Made by a program: the position numbers and the translations under genes | Assembly: GCA_017937505.1 (NCBI GenBank) | Contig: JAGBDL010000012.1 | Coordinates: forward strand, 1-53,169 | From: Clostridia bacterium | GTDB lineage: Bacteria > Bacillota > Clostridia > Christensenellales > Aristaeellaceae | Reading direction: 5' to 3' | Length of the DNA: 53,169 nt | Notes under the pieces: generated by a model | Told to the model about the DNA's origin: nothing | Seen by the model: only the letters and a program-made list of their open reading frames with translations | Databases searched by the model: none | Part shown: positions 44,379 through 52,829 of the stretch, one piece after another | Numbering within the stretch: position 1 is the first letter of the stretch | Layout of the letters: each line of letters opens with the position of its first letter

Positions 44379-44415
44379 GTCCGCATCCTTTTGGGATTGC
44401 GGACTTTTGTTTTTT
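44379..44415 (+). terminator. Terminator in the mod leader (riboswitch expression platform)
   Basis: GTCCGCA/TGCGGAC with inner CC/GG pairing is followed by TTTTGTTTTTT. It lies 165 bases ahead of modA, preceded by an ACAGGG/CCCTGT hairpin (44349-44370). Two more hairpins, AAACGGC/GCCGTTT (44447-44474) and AAGCCGCT/AGCGGCTT (44492-44543), fill the rest of the leader. Confidence 0.8.
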
Positions 44416-44579
44416 CAGATCAGATTTGCCCCGTTTTGGCAATAGAAAACGGCCGAGGTGCCACTCAGCCGTTTCCTATAGATATGGGGGGAAGCCGCTG
44501 TCAGCCTCCTTTGCGCACCATATCGGGAATATGATAGCGGCTTTCTCCCGAAAAATCAATATGTAAAGGAGAAAACCCG

Positions 44580-45392
44580 ATGAAGATCCAAAAGCTTGCC
44601 GCGCTTGTCCTGGCGCTCGTGCTGAGCGCAGTCGTGCCCATGTGCGCCCATGCCGAACCGACCGAGCTGATCGTGTTCGCCGCTGCGTCCATGACCGAAA
44701 CCCTGACCGAGATCGCCGAGCTGTACAAGAGCGTCGCGCCGGACGTGGAGATCGTCTACAACTTCGACTCCTCCGGTACGCTCAAGACCCAGATTGAGGA
44801 GGGCGCGGACTGCGACCTGTTCATCTCCGCCGCCCCCAAGCAGATGAACGCGCTGGACATCGCCTCCGAGGCCAACACGGCGGGGCTTGACTTTGTCCTG
44901 CAGGGCACCCGCATCAATCTGCTGGAGAACAAGGTCGCCCTCGCCATTCCGGAGGGCAACCCGAAGAACGTGACCTCCTACGATCAGCTGATCGAGGGCC
45001 TGAAGGCCGGCAGCCTCATGCTGGCGATGGGCAACTCCGACGTGCCGGTCGGCCAGTACACCCAGAAGATTCTGGCGTACTACGGCGTGAGCGAGGAAGA
45101 GCTGGCCGCCGCCGGCGTGATCACCTACGGCTCCAACGTCAAGGAGGTCACCACGCAGGTCTCCGAGGCGACGGTGGACTGCGGCATCATCTACGGCACC
45201 GACGCGTATTCTGCGGGCCTGACCGTCGTGGACACCGCCACCGCCGAGATGTGCGGCCAGGTCATCTATCCGGCCGCCGTGCTCAAGATCACGAAGAACG
45301 AGGAGGCCGCCAAGGCGTTCCTTGACTACCTGACCGGCGAAGAGGCCAGCGCCGTGTTTGAAAGCGTCGGCTTCAGCCCGCTTTCCAAGTAA
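44580..45392 (+). CDS. modA: Molybdate ABC transporter substrate-binding protein
   Basis: A 270-residue exported binding protein. A signal peptide ends near CAHA, and the oxyanion-binding start VFAAASMTETLTEIAELYK follows, with FDSSGTLKTQIEEGADCDLFISA. The absence of a lipobox suggests release or wall retention rather than lipid anchoring. AAAGGAG precedes the ATG. It heads the modABC/Moco operon. Confidence 0.92.
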   Translation: MKIQKLAALVLALVLSAVVPMCAHAEPTELIVFAAASMTETLTEIAELYKSVAPDVEIVYNFDSSGTLKTQIEEGADCDLFISAAPKQMNALDIASEANTAGLDFVLQGTRINLLENKVALAIPEGNPKNVTSYDQLIEGLKAGSLMLAMGNSDVPVGQYTQKILAYYGVSEEELAAAGVITYGSNVKEVTTQVSEATVDCGIIYGTDAYSAGLTVVDTATAEMCGQVIYPAAVLKITKNEEAAKAFLDYLTGEEASAVFESVGFSPLSK

Positions 45393-45485
45393 GTAAGCAA
45401 CATCCTTTCTTTCGGGAAGGCGGCGGTTTGCCGCCTGCCCCTTGCTATGAAGTGGCAGCGGGCGCGACCCGCTGAGGGTGAGCAT

Positions 45486-46160
45486 ATGGACTGGTTTCCT
45501 CTGATCAACTCGCTGCGCATCGCGGGAATCAGCACGGTCATCATCTTTTTTCTGGGCATCTTTGCCGCCTACTACATCGCCAAAGCCCCGCGCCTTGTGA
45601 AGGGCATCCTCGACGTGGTGCTGACCCTGCCGCTGGTGCTGCCGCCGACGGTCGTGGGCTATCTGCTTTTGCGCGTGCTCGGCCCCAAGCGCATCATCGG
45701 CGCGTGGGTGCTGGAAACCTTCGGCGTGAAGCTGACCATGACCTGGTGGTCGGCCATCTTCGCCACGACGGTTGTCATCTTCCCGCTCATGTACCGCACG
45801 GCGCGCGGGGCGTTTGAATCCTTTGACGAGACGCTGGCCTATGCCGGGCAGACGCTGGGCCTCTCGGGCACCTACATTTTCTGGCGCATCCGCATGCCGT
45901 ACTGCCGTCAGGGCATTCTGGCCGGCACCGTGCTGGCGTTCGCGCGGGCGCTGGGCGAATACGGCGCGACCAGCATGATCGCCGGGTACACGCCGGGGCG
46001 CACGGCGACGATCTCCACGACCGTCTATCAGCTCTGGCGAACCAACAACGACGCGCTCGCCTTCCGGTGGGTCATGATCAACATGGCCATCTCCGCCGTG
46101 GTGCTGCTGGCGGTCAACATGCTGGAAAAGAAGCAGCGCGCGGGAAGGAGGGCTGGATAA
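45486..46160 (+). CDS. modB: Molybdate ABC transporter permease
   Basis: A 224-residue permease with five to six helices. The EAA loop FDETLAYAGQTLGLSGTYIFWRI lies near residue 120, and ARALGEYGATSMIAG shows the typical ModB C-terminal block. The start at 45486 follows GAGGGTGAG. The frame opens 13 codons earlier without a good site. Its stop directly abuts the modC start. Confidence 0.92.
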   Translation: MDWFPLINSLRIAGISTVIIFFLGIFAAYYIAKAPRLVKGILDVVLTLPLVLPPTVVGYLLLRVLGPKRIIGAWVLETFGVKLTMTWWSAIFATTVVIFPLMYRTARGAFESFDETLAYAGQTLGLSGTYIFWRIRMPYCRQGILAGTVLAFARALGEYGATSMIAGYTPGRTATISTTVYQLWRTNNDALAFRWVMINMAISAVVLLAVNMLEKKQRAGRRAG

Positions 46161-47198
46161 ATGGCCCTCTGTGTGGATATCGAAAAAACGCTTGGCAGCT
46201 TTCACCTCAGGGTGAAGTTTGAAGCTGAAAATCACGTGCTCGCCCTGCTGGGCGCCTCCGGCTGCGGCAAGAGCATGACGCTCAAGTGCATCGCGGGCAT
46301 CGAGACGCCGGACAGAGGCCGCATCGTGCTCGACGGCACGACGCTCTTTGACAGCGAGGCGCGCGTGAACCTCGCGCCGCAAAAGCGCAGGGTGGGCTAC
46401 CTCTTTCAGCAGTACGCGCTGTTTCCGAACATGACGGTCGCGCAGAACATCGCCTGCGGCGTGCGGGAGAAGAAGGAGACCCGCGCGCGCGTGGCTGAGA
46501 TGATCGAGGCGATGCACCTTCAGGGCTTGGAGCACAAGAAGCCGCATCAGCTCTCCGGCGGCCAGCAGCAGCGCGCGGCGCTCGCGCGCATTCTGGTCAA
46601 TCAGCCCGAGGTGCTGCTGCTGGATGAGCCGTTCTCGGCGATGGACAGCCATCTGCGCTTTCAGCTGGAAAATGAGGTGCGCAGCGCCATCCGCCGCTTC
46701 GGCAAGACCGTGCTGCTCGTCTCGCACAACCGCGACGAGGTCTTCAGGCTCTCGGACGCCATCGCCATCATGAACGGCGGCGTCCTCGAGACGATCGGCG
46801 AAAAGAAGGCCGTCTTTGCCGATCCGAAGACGGTCAGCGGCGCAATCCTCACCGGCTGCAAGAACGTCGCGCGGCTTGAGAAGCGCGGCGAGCGCCTGGC
46901 GCACATCCCCGACTGGGGCGTGACGCTGGAGACAAACCGGGACATCGGCGAGGTCACGCACATCGGCGTGCGCATGCACGACGTGCTGGCGGGCGATCAG
47001 GGCCGGAACGCGCTGCGCTGCGAGGTCGTCGAGGAGATTGAGAACCCGTTTTCCTATACCGTCATGCTCCGGCCGCAGGGCGCGCCGCAGGCCAAGCCCA
47101 TCGGCTGGGAGCTGGATAAAAACGCATGGAGCAGGCGCAGAGCGGACACTGTGACGGTCTGCCTGCCGCCAGAAAATATCCTTTTGCTCAGGGAGTGA
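46161..47198 (+). CDS. modC: Molybdate ABC transporter ATP-binding protein
   Basis: A 345-residue ATPase with Walker A GASGCGKSM near residue 32, signature LSGGQQQRAALARIL near 130, Walker B VLLLDEPFSAMD and switch His in LLVSHNRDEV. The ~110-residue C-terminal part is TOBE-like and may bind molybdate for feedback. It starts immediately at the modB stop and ends three bases before moeA. Confidence 0.93.
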   Translation: MALCVDIEKTLGSFHLRVKFEAENHVLALLGASGCGKSMTLKCIAGIETPDRGRIVLDGTTLFDSEARVNLAPQKRRVGYLFQQYALFPNMTVAQNIACGVREKKETRARVAEMIEAMHLQGLEHKKPHQLSGGQQQRAALARILVNQPEVLLLDEPFSAMDSHLRFQLENEVRSAIRRFGKTVLLVSHNRDEVFRLSDAIAIMNGGVLETIGEKKAVFADPKTVSGAILTGCKNVARLEKRGERLAHIPDWGVTLETNRDIGEVTHIGVRMHDVLAGDQGRNALRCEVVEEIENPFSYTVMLRPQGAPQAKPIGWELDKNAWSRRRADTVTVCLPPENILLLRE

Positions 47199-47200
47199 AG

Positions 47201-48418
47201 ATGATGAGAGAAACCATGGAATTTGCCGACGCGCGCGACCTGCTGCTGGGGCGCGTTGCGCCGCTCGGCGCGGAGCGCGTCGCGCTTCATGACTGCGCGG
47301 GGCGCGTGCTGGCGGACGATCTGATCGCGGCGGAAAACATCCCGCCGTTTGACCGCTCGCCCTACGACGGCTACGCCTTCCGGGCGCAGGACACGCAGGG
47401 CACGTCCGGGGAACAGCCGGTGACGCTCGCCATTCTCGAGGAGATCCCCGCGGGCGCGACGCCGACGAGGGAGATCGTCCCGGGGACGGCGGCGAAGATT
47501 CTCACCGGCGCGCCGATCCCGCCGGGCGCGGACTGCGTGTGCATGTACGAGAAGACGGCGTTCACGAAGGAAACCGTCACGCTCTTTGCACCCATGCGGC
47601 CGGGTGAGAACGTGGTGCGCGCGGGCGAGGACGTCAAAAAGGGCGCGGTGCTCGCGCGCCGGGGCGACGTGATCGACACGGGCATCGCGGGCACGCTCTG
47701 CGCGCAGGGCGAGGCGCAGCCGCGGGTCTATCGCCGCGTGCGCGTGGGCATCATCTCCACGGGCAACGAGGTCGTGGAGGCCGAAACGGCGCCCCCGCCG
47801 GGCAAGATCCGCAATTCCAACCGCCATGCGCTTGCCGCCGCGCTTCAAAAGGAGGGCATGGAGCCGGTGTACCTGGGCCTCGCGGGCGACGATACACAGA
47901 ATATCGCGCGCCTGATTGAAAAGGGGCTGGCCTCCTGCGACGCCGTGCTGCTGACCGGCGGCGTGTCCGTGGGCGATTACGACCTGACCCCGGCGGCGAT
48001 GGAGAGCGCGGGCATCGAGCTGCTCGTGCGCGGCGTGAACCTCAAGCCGGGCATGGCCTGCGCCTACGGCGTGAGGGACGGCAAGCCGGTGTGCGGCCTG
48101 TCCGGCAATCCGGCGAGCGCGCTGACCAACTTTTACTGCATCGCGCTGCCTGTGCTTAGGAAGCTGGCCGGCCACAGCGCGCCCATCCCGCCCGAGATCA
48201 CGGTGAGGCTTCACAACGGCTTTAGAAAGAAGAGCCCCGGCACGCGCGTGCTGCGCGGCAGGCTCGACCTCTCCGACGGAACGGCGATGATGATGCTGCC
48301 CGAGGATCAGGGCAATGTGGTGCTCTCCAGCACCATCGGCTGCAACGTGATGGCGATCGTGCCCGCAGGAAGCGGCGCGCTCCCCGAAGGAACTGTGCTG
48401 AAAGGATTTGTGCTATGA
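47201..48418 (+). CDS. moeA: Molybdopterin molybdenumtransferase MoeA
   Basis: A 405-residue enzyme inserting molybdate into adenylated molybdopterin. N-terminal domains include PFDRSPYDGYAFRAQD and the GTAAKILTGAPIPPGAD block. The MPT-binding domain has GIISTGNEVVEAE and LLTGGVSVGDYD, and SGNPASALTNFY follows. The start follows GGGAGTGAAG, with ATG at 47201 or the next codon. It overlaps the next gene by four bases. Confidence 0.93.
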   Translation: MMRETMEFADARDLLLGRVAPLGAERVALHDCAGRVLADDLIAAENIPPFDRSPYDGYAFRAQDTQGTSGEQPVTLAILEEIPAGATPTREIVPGTAAKILTGAPIPPGADCVCMYEKTAFTKETVTLFAPMRPGENVVRAGEDVKKGAVLARRGDVIDTGIAGTLCAQGEAQPRVYRRVRVGIISTGNEVVEAETAPPPGKIRNSNRHALAAALQKEGMEPVYLGLAGDDTQNIARLIEKGLASCDAVLLTGGVSVGDYDLTPAAMESAGIELLVRGVNLKPGMACAYGVRDGKPVCGLSGNPASALTNFYCIALPVLRKLAGHSAPIPPEITVRLHNGFRKKSPGTRVLRGRLDLSDGTAMMMLPEDQGNVVLSSTIGCNVMAIVPAGSGALPEGTVLKGFVL

Positions 48419-49431
48419 AAAAGATTCCGGTCGAGCAGGCCGTCGGCATGACGCTCTGCCACGATATCACCAGGATGGTGGACGGCTTCAAGGGCGCGGC
48501 GTTCAAGCGCGGCCATGTGATCCGCGAGGAGGACATCGAGGAGCTGCTCAATATCGGCAAGAGGACCGTGTTCGTCTGGGAGGAAAACGCGGGCGAAATC
48601 CACGAGGAGGACTGCGCGCTGCGCATGGCCGCGATGGCCCCCGTACAGGGCGCGCATTACACCGCGCCCTCCGAGGGCAAGGTGCTGCTCATGGCGGATA
48701 CGCGCGGCATGCTGCGCGTGGACACCGAGCTGCTGCGGGCAATCAATTCCATCGGCGACATCACCATCTCCACCCTGCCGGACCACTATCCCGTCGAGCC
48801 GGGCGCGCGGCTGGCCAGCATGCGCATCGTGCCGCTGGTGACGAAGGAGGAGCAGATCATCGCTGCGGAGCGTATGTGCGCGCAGAAGAAGCTGCTCGAT
48901 CTGCGCCCGTATGCGCACAGGAAAATCGGCGTGATCATTACCGGCTCGGAGGTCTACTCCGGCCGCATCAAGGACAAGTTTGAGCCGGTCGTGCGCCGCA
49001 AGATGGAGCACTACCCCGCCGAGATCCTGGGCGTGACGATCTGCGACGACGACCTTGACATGATCGTCAATAGCGCGAAGGCGTATCTGGCCAAGGGCGC
49101 GGACTTCCTGATCTTCACCGGCGGCATGTCCGTTGATCCGGACGATCTCACGCCCACGGCCATCCGCCGGCTCGGCGCGCAGGTCGTCTCCCACGGCGTG
49201 CCGTCCCAGCCGGGCAACATGACGCTGGTGGCCTACCTGGGCGACGTGGCGATTCTCGGCGTGCCGGGCGCGGCGATCAGCCTGCCCACAACGATCTTCG
49301 ACGTGCTGCTGCCGCAGATCTTCGCCGGCGACAGGCTTGAGAAGGCCGATCTGATCCGCCTGGGCGACGGCGGCCTGTGCCAGATGTGCAAGGCCTGCCA
49401 CTTCCCCAACTGTACGTTTGGCAGGTACTGA
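48415..49431 (+). CDS. Molybdopterin-binding protein, MoeA/MogA-like, with cysteine-rich tail
   Basis: A 338-residue protein whose C-terminal half carries a MoCF-type domain (KIGVIITGSEVYSGRIKDKF, FLIFTGGMSVDPDDLTPTAI) and ends in CQMCKACHFPNCTFGRY, a four-cysteine tail that could bind a metal or cluster. The N-terminal half (KIPVEQAVGMTLCHDITRMV) is a short pterin-protein-like module. Proteins of this kind are common in clostridial Moco operons, but their exact step is not settled. It overlaps moeA by four bases and precedes moaA by three. Confidence 0.82.
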   Translation: MKKIPVEQAVGMTLCHDITRMVDGFKGAAFKRGHVIREEDIEELLNIGKRTVFVWEENAGEIHEEDCALRMAAMAPVQGAHYTAPSEGKVLLMADTRGMLRVDTELLRAINSIGDITISTLPDHYPVEPGARLASMRIVPLVTKEEQIIAAERMCAQKKLLDLRPYAHRKIGVIITGSEVYSGRIKDKFEPVVRRKMEHYPAEILGVTICDDDLDMIVNSAKAYLAKGADFLIFTGGMSVDPDDLTPTAIRRLGAQVVSHGVPSQPGNMTLVAYLGDVAILGVPGAAISLPTTIFDVLLPQIFAGDRLEKADLIRLGDGGLCQMCKACHFPNCTFGRY

Positions 49432-49434
49432 GCG

Positions 49435-50388
49435 ATGAAGGATCAATACGGACGGGAGATCAATTACCTGCGTCTCTCCGTCACGGAGCTGTGCAACCTG
49501 CGCTGCCGCTACTGCATGCCGGAAACCGGCGTGTGCAAGAAGGCGCACGAGGCCATGCTCACCGAGGACGAGATGATCGACGCGGTCGCGGCGGCGGCGT
49601 CCCTGGGCGTGACGAAGCTGCGCATCACGGGCGGCGAGCCGCTGGTCAAGCGGAACATCGTGTCCATCTGCGCGCGGGCGGCGAGGGTGCCGGGCATTTC
49701 CGAGGTCTGCATCACGACCAACGGCGTGCTGCTGCCCAAGATGGCCAAGGGCCTGCGCGCGGCGGGCGTGAGCCGCGTGAACCTGAGCCTGGATACGCTT
49801 GATCCCGACAGGTACGCGCGCATCACGCGCGTCGGCAGGCTGGAGGACGCGCTGGCAGGCCTGCATGCGGCGCTCGACGCGGGCTTTGAAAAGATCAAGA
49901 TCAACGCCGTGCTCATCGGCGGCTTCAATGACGGCGAGATCGGGGCGCTCGCGGCGCTGACGCGGACGTATCCCGTGGACGTCCGGTTCATCGAGCTGAT
50001 GCCCATGGTGGACAGCCGGGCATTCGGCCCGGAGGCGTTCATCCCCTGCACCACCGTGCTGGAGCGCCTGCCGGACGCCGTGCCCGAAGCGCCCGACGGC
50101 GGCGTGGCGCGGCTGTACCGTCTGCCGGGCGCGCAGGGCAGCATCGGCCTGATCAGCCCGGTGAGCGATCACTTCTGCGCGAGCTGCAACCGCATTCGCC
50201 TGACGGCGGACGGCAAGCTCAAGCCCTGCCTGCACTCCGCGGACGAGATCTCGCTCAAGGGGCTTTCACCCGAGGCGATGCGGGAGGCGATGCGCAGGGC
50301 CATCCTGAATAAGCCGTCCTGCCATGCGGCGCTGTCCGCGACGCAGCATTCCCAGGCGGCGCGCAGCATGAACCAGATCGGAGGATAA
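49435..50388 (+). CDS. moaA: GTP 3',8-cyclase (radical SAM)
   Basis: A 317-residue radical-SAM enzyme for the first step of Moco synthesis. The N-terminal cluster motif is CNLRCRYCMPE near residue 22, then RITGGEPLVK. The C-terminal cluster is SCNRIRLTADGKLKPCL, with its first Cys in HFCASC. The GTP-binding double-glycine end is present as the terminal IGG. It overlaps no gene but sits three bases after its neighbour. Confidence 0.95.
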   Translation: MKDQYGREINYLRLSVTELCNLRCRYCMPETGVCKKAHEAMLTEDEMIDAVAAAASLGVTKLRITGGEPLVKRNIVSICARAARVPGISEVCITTNGVLLPKMAKGLRAAGVSRVNLSLDTLDPDRYARITRVGRLEDALAGLHAALDAGFEKIKINAVLIGGFNDGEIGALAALTRTYPVDVRFIELMPMVDSRAFGPEAFIPCTTVLERLPDAVPEAPDGGVARLYRLPGAQGSIGLISPVSDHFCASCNRIRLTADGKLKPCLHSADEISLKGLSPEAMREAMRRAILNKPSCHAALSATQHSQAARSMNQIGG

Positions 50389-50390
50389 GC

Positions 50391-50882
50391 ATGCAGAACA
50401 TGGAGGACTTTACGCACTTTAACGAGCAGGGCCGCGCGAAGATGGTGGACGTGGGCGAAAAAGCGCCGTCCCATCGCACGGCCGTCGCCGGGGCGCGCGT
50501 GCTGGTGAGCCCGGAGACGTTCCATCTGATCCAAACCGGCGGCATGAAGAAGGGCGATGTGCTCACTGTGGCGCAGATCGCGGGCGTGATGGGCGCCAAG
50601 CGCACGCCTGACCTCATTCCGATGTGCCATCCGATCGGGATCACCGGCATCAACCTGGAGCTGTCCCTGGACGAGGCGCGCTGCGCGGTCGATATCCGCG
50701 CGACGGTCTCCTGCGACGGCAAGACCGGCGTGGAGATGGAGGCGCTCACGGCGGCCTCCACGGCGGCGCTGACGGTCTACGACATGTGCAAGGCCGTGCA
50801 GAAGGACATGGTCATCACCGACGTGCGCCTGCTCTCCAAGACGGGCGGCGTGCACGGCGATTTTGAGAGAAAGGAAGCGTAA
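50391..50882 (+). CDS. moaC: Cyclic pyranopterin monophosphate synthase
   Basis: A 163-residue partner of MoaA that completes cyclic pyranopterin. Signature blocks are IPMCHPIGITGINLEL near residue 77 and GKTGVEMEALTAASTAALTVYDMCKA near 110. The start is two bases after the moaA stop. Confidence 0.95.
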   Translation: MQNMEDFTHFNEQGRAKMVDVGEKAPSHRTAVAGARVLVSPETFHLIQTGGMKKGDVLTVAQIAGVMGAKRTPDLIPMCHPIGITGINLELSLDEARCAVDIRATVSCDGKTGVEMEALTAASTAALTVYDMCKAVQKDMVITDVRLLSKTGGVHGDFERKEA

Positions 50883-50886
50883 GACA

Positions 50887-51390
50887 ATGGCATACACGGC
50901 GGCAGTGATTACCGTCAGCGACAAGGGCGCGCGCGGCGAGCGCGAGGACAAGAGCGGCCCGGCGCTCTGCGCGCTGGCGCTCGAGCATGACTACGACGTG
51001 GTCTACACGAGCATCATCCCGGACGAGCAGGAGAGGATTAAGGCCGAGCTGGTCCGGTGCTGCGATGAGCTGGGCGTGCGCCTGGTGCTCACCACCGGCG
51101 GCACGGGCTTCTCCCCGCGCGACGTCACGCCCGAGGCGACGATGGCCGTTGTGCAGCGCGCGACGCCCGGCATTCCGGAGCTGATGCGCGCGGAGAGCAT
51201 GAAGATCACCCCGCGCGGCTGCCTTTCCCGCAGCACGGCGGGCATCCGCGGCCGGTCGCTGATCATCAACCTGCCCGGCAGCCCCAAGGCGGCGAAGGAA
51301 AACCTCCTCGCCGTCATCGAGCCGATCAAGCACGGGCTGGACATGCTCGCATCCGAGGGCTCGGCGGACTGCGCCGCGCCGGAAAAGTGA
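50887..51390 (+). CDS. mogA: Molybdopterin adenylyltransferase-like protein (MogA/MoaB)
   Basis: A 167-residue MoCF-domain protein with VITVSDKGARGEREDKSGPAL and LVLTTGGTGFSPRDVTPEAT, both typical of MogA/MoaB. It adenylates molybdopterin before MoeA acts. The start at 50887 is preferred to the earlier in-frame codon, which lies inside moaC. Confidence 0.9.
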   Translation: MAYTAAVITVSDKGARGEREDKSGPALCALALEHDYDVVYTSIIPDEQERIKAELVRCCDELGVRLVLTTGGTGFSPRDVTPEATMAVVQRATPGIPELMRAESMKITPRGCLSRSTAGIRGRSLIINLPGSPKAAKENLLAVIEPIKHGLDMLASEGSADCAAPEK

Positions 51391-51401
51391 GGAGGATGGA
51401 G

Positions 51402-51800
51402 ATGGCGAAGACGGTTCCTTCCATGGACGCCTGGCTTCGGGAGGCCAAGGCGCATCCGGACGCCGACAAGGTCGGCATGTATCTCACGCACAACGGCGTG
51501 GTGCGCGGCACGGCGAAGGCCAGGGTGCGCCTGGGCGCGCAGGACGCGCAGCCCGTCACCGGCATGACCTTCTCCTACGATCGGGAAAAGATGGACGCGG
51601 CGGTTGCCGAAACCCTCGCCATGGACGGCATCTACTACGCGCGCGCCTGGCTCAACGAGGGCGAGCTCGCCGTGGGCGAGGACATCATGTTCGTGCTCGT
51701 CGGCGGCGATATCCGCCCGCACGTGATCGACGCGCTGCAGTTCCTGGTCGGCAGGCTCAAGAGCGAGTGCGTGACCGAGCTGGAGCACAGCGCCCCATAA
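51402..51800 (+). CDS. MoaE-like protein lacking a catalytic lysine
   Basis: A 132-residue protein aligned with the large subunit of molybdopterin synthase through GVVRGTAKARV, NEGELAVGEDIMFVLVGGDIR and LQFLVGRLKSE. Relative to E. coli MoaE the Arg of the HR pair and the Lys equal to K119 are kept. The His is replaced by Ile, and the region of K126 (WKxE) is VTELE, so the second catalytic Lys is missing. No moaD is nearby. The start at 51402 is set by GGAGG six bases upstream. It is the last gene of the operon, with either a variant or a regulatory role. Confidence 0.7.
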   Translation: MAKTVPSMDAWLREAKAHPDADKVGMYLTHNGVVRGTAKARVRLGAQDAQPVTGMTFSYDREKMDAAVAETLAMDGIYYARAWLNEGELAVGEDIMFVLVGGDIRPHVIDALQFLVGRLKSECVTELEHSAP

Positions 51801-51811
51801 CACAAATTGCG

Positions 51812-51840
51812 AACGCCGAATCTTCGGCGTTTTCTTGTTT
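51812..51840 (+). terminator. Intrinsic terminator of the molybdenum operon
   Basis: AACGCCGA and TTCGGCGTT form a GC-rich stem with a short loop, followed by TTCTTGTTT. Confidence 0.88.
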
Positions 51841-51864
51841 ATTCGCACCGCATAATGCTATAAT
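51835..51864 (+). promoter_or_regulatory. Promoter of the iron/cobalamin-class ABC genes
   Basis: TTGTTT and a perfect TATAAT are 18 bases apart. The -35 box overlaps the T run of the preceding terminator. Confidence 0.6.
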
Positions 51865-51905
51865 ATCCGGGATTGCAGGAATTCAGGCGAAACGGGGAGA
51901 TGACC

Positions 51906-52829
51906 ATGAATAGGCGGAAGGCGTGCGCGGCGGTCATGGCGCTGGCGATGCTGATTGGCGGCGCAGCCGCAGCGCAGGAGACGATGGTACTGACGGACGA
52001 TCTGGGCCGCAGCGTGACGATTGAGCGCCAGCCGCAGCGCGTGGCCGCGCTGATCGGCAGCTTTGCGGATATCTGGTGCCTGGCGGGCGGCGCGGATTCG
52101 CTGGCCGCCGCGGCGGACGATACCTTCCGCAAGTTTGATCTGCCCATCGCGGCGGATACGATCAACCTCGGCGCGACGAAGGACATCAGCCTTGAAAAGC
52201 TGCTGCTTGCCCAGCCGCAGCTGGTCATCGCCAGCTGCTCCACTGCGGAGCAGGTCGCGCTCAAGCCGGCGCTTTCGCAAATGGGCCTGAACACGGTCTA
52301 CTTTGACGTGGACAGCTTCGAGGACTACCTGCGGATGCTCCGCGTGTGCACGCAGATCACCGGGTGCGATGATAACTACGCGCGCTACGGCGAGGATGTG
52401 CAGGCGCAGGTGGACGCGGCGCGCTCACGCGCGGACGGCAGCCGGCCGACGGTGCTCTACATCCGCGCGACGGGCACAAGCTGCAGGGTGAAGGGCAGCG
52501 AGGGCAGCGTGCTGGGCGAGATGCTGGCGGCCATGGACTGCGAGAACATCGCAGACAGCGAGGAGGGCCTGCTGGAAAATCTGAGCATCGAGGCGATCCT
52601 TAAGGCCGATCCGGACTTCATCTTCGTGGTCGAGCAGAGCGCCGACCCGGACGCTGCGAAGGCGGTGCTGGAGAAGACGCTGTTTTCCAATCCGGCCTGG
52701 CAGACGCTCACCGCTGTGCGCGAGGGCCGGGTTCATGTGATGGACGGCAGCCTCTTCAACCTCAAGCCCAACAGCCGCTGGGGCGAGGCGTACGGGCAGC
52801 TTGCGGAGATTCTCTATGGCCAGAAGTAA
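51906..52829 (+). CDS. ABC transporter substrate-binding protein (BtuF/FhuD class)
   Basis: A 307-residue class III binding protein with a signal peptide ending near GAAAA and the typical opening VLTDDLGRSVTIERQPQRVAAL. A glycine-rich segment, GATKDISLEKLLLAQPQLVI, lies near residue 90. Its ligand class is iron-siderophore, cobalamin or an oxyanion such as molybdate. The position directly after the Mo operon makes a metal role attractive, but it has its own promoter. No lipobox is seen. GGGGAG precedes the start. It overlaps the permease by 14 bases. Confidence 0.82.
   Translation: MNRRKACAAVMALAMLIGGAAAAQETMVLTDDLGRSVTIERQPQRVAALIGSFADIWCLAGGADSLAAAADDTFRKFDLPIAADTINLGATKDISLEKLLLAQPQLVIASCSTAEQVALKPALSQMGLNTVYFDVDSFEDYLRMLRVCTQITGCDDNYARYGEDVQAQVDAARSRADGSRPTVLYIRATGTSCRVKGSEGSVLGEMLAAMDCENIADSEEGLLENLSIEAILKADPDFIFVVEQSADPDAAKAVLEKTLFSNPAWQTLTAVREGRVHVMDGSLFNLKPNSRWGEAYGQLAEILYGQK

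Noticed and set aside
42016..44442. 808-residue minus-strand frame
   Set aside because: It is antisense to the hybrid kinase and shows only GC-driven composition.
44345..44566. 73-residue frame in the mod leader
   Set aside because: It spans the terminator and hairpins, has no good ribosome site, and its composition looks non-coding.
44556..46979. 807-residue minus-strand frame
   Set aside because: It is antisense to modABC, whose motifs are complete.
48307..50235. 642-residue minus-strand frame
   Set aside because: It is antisense to moeA, the pterin-binding gene and moaA, with no recognised domain.
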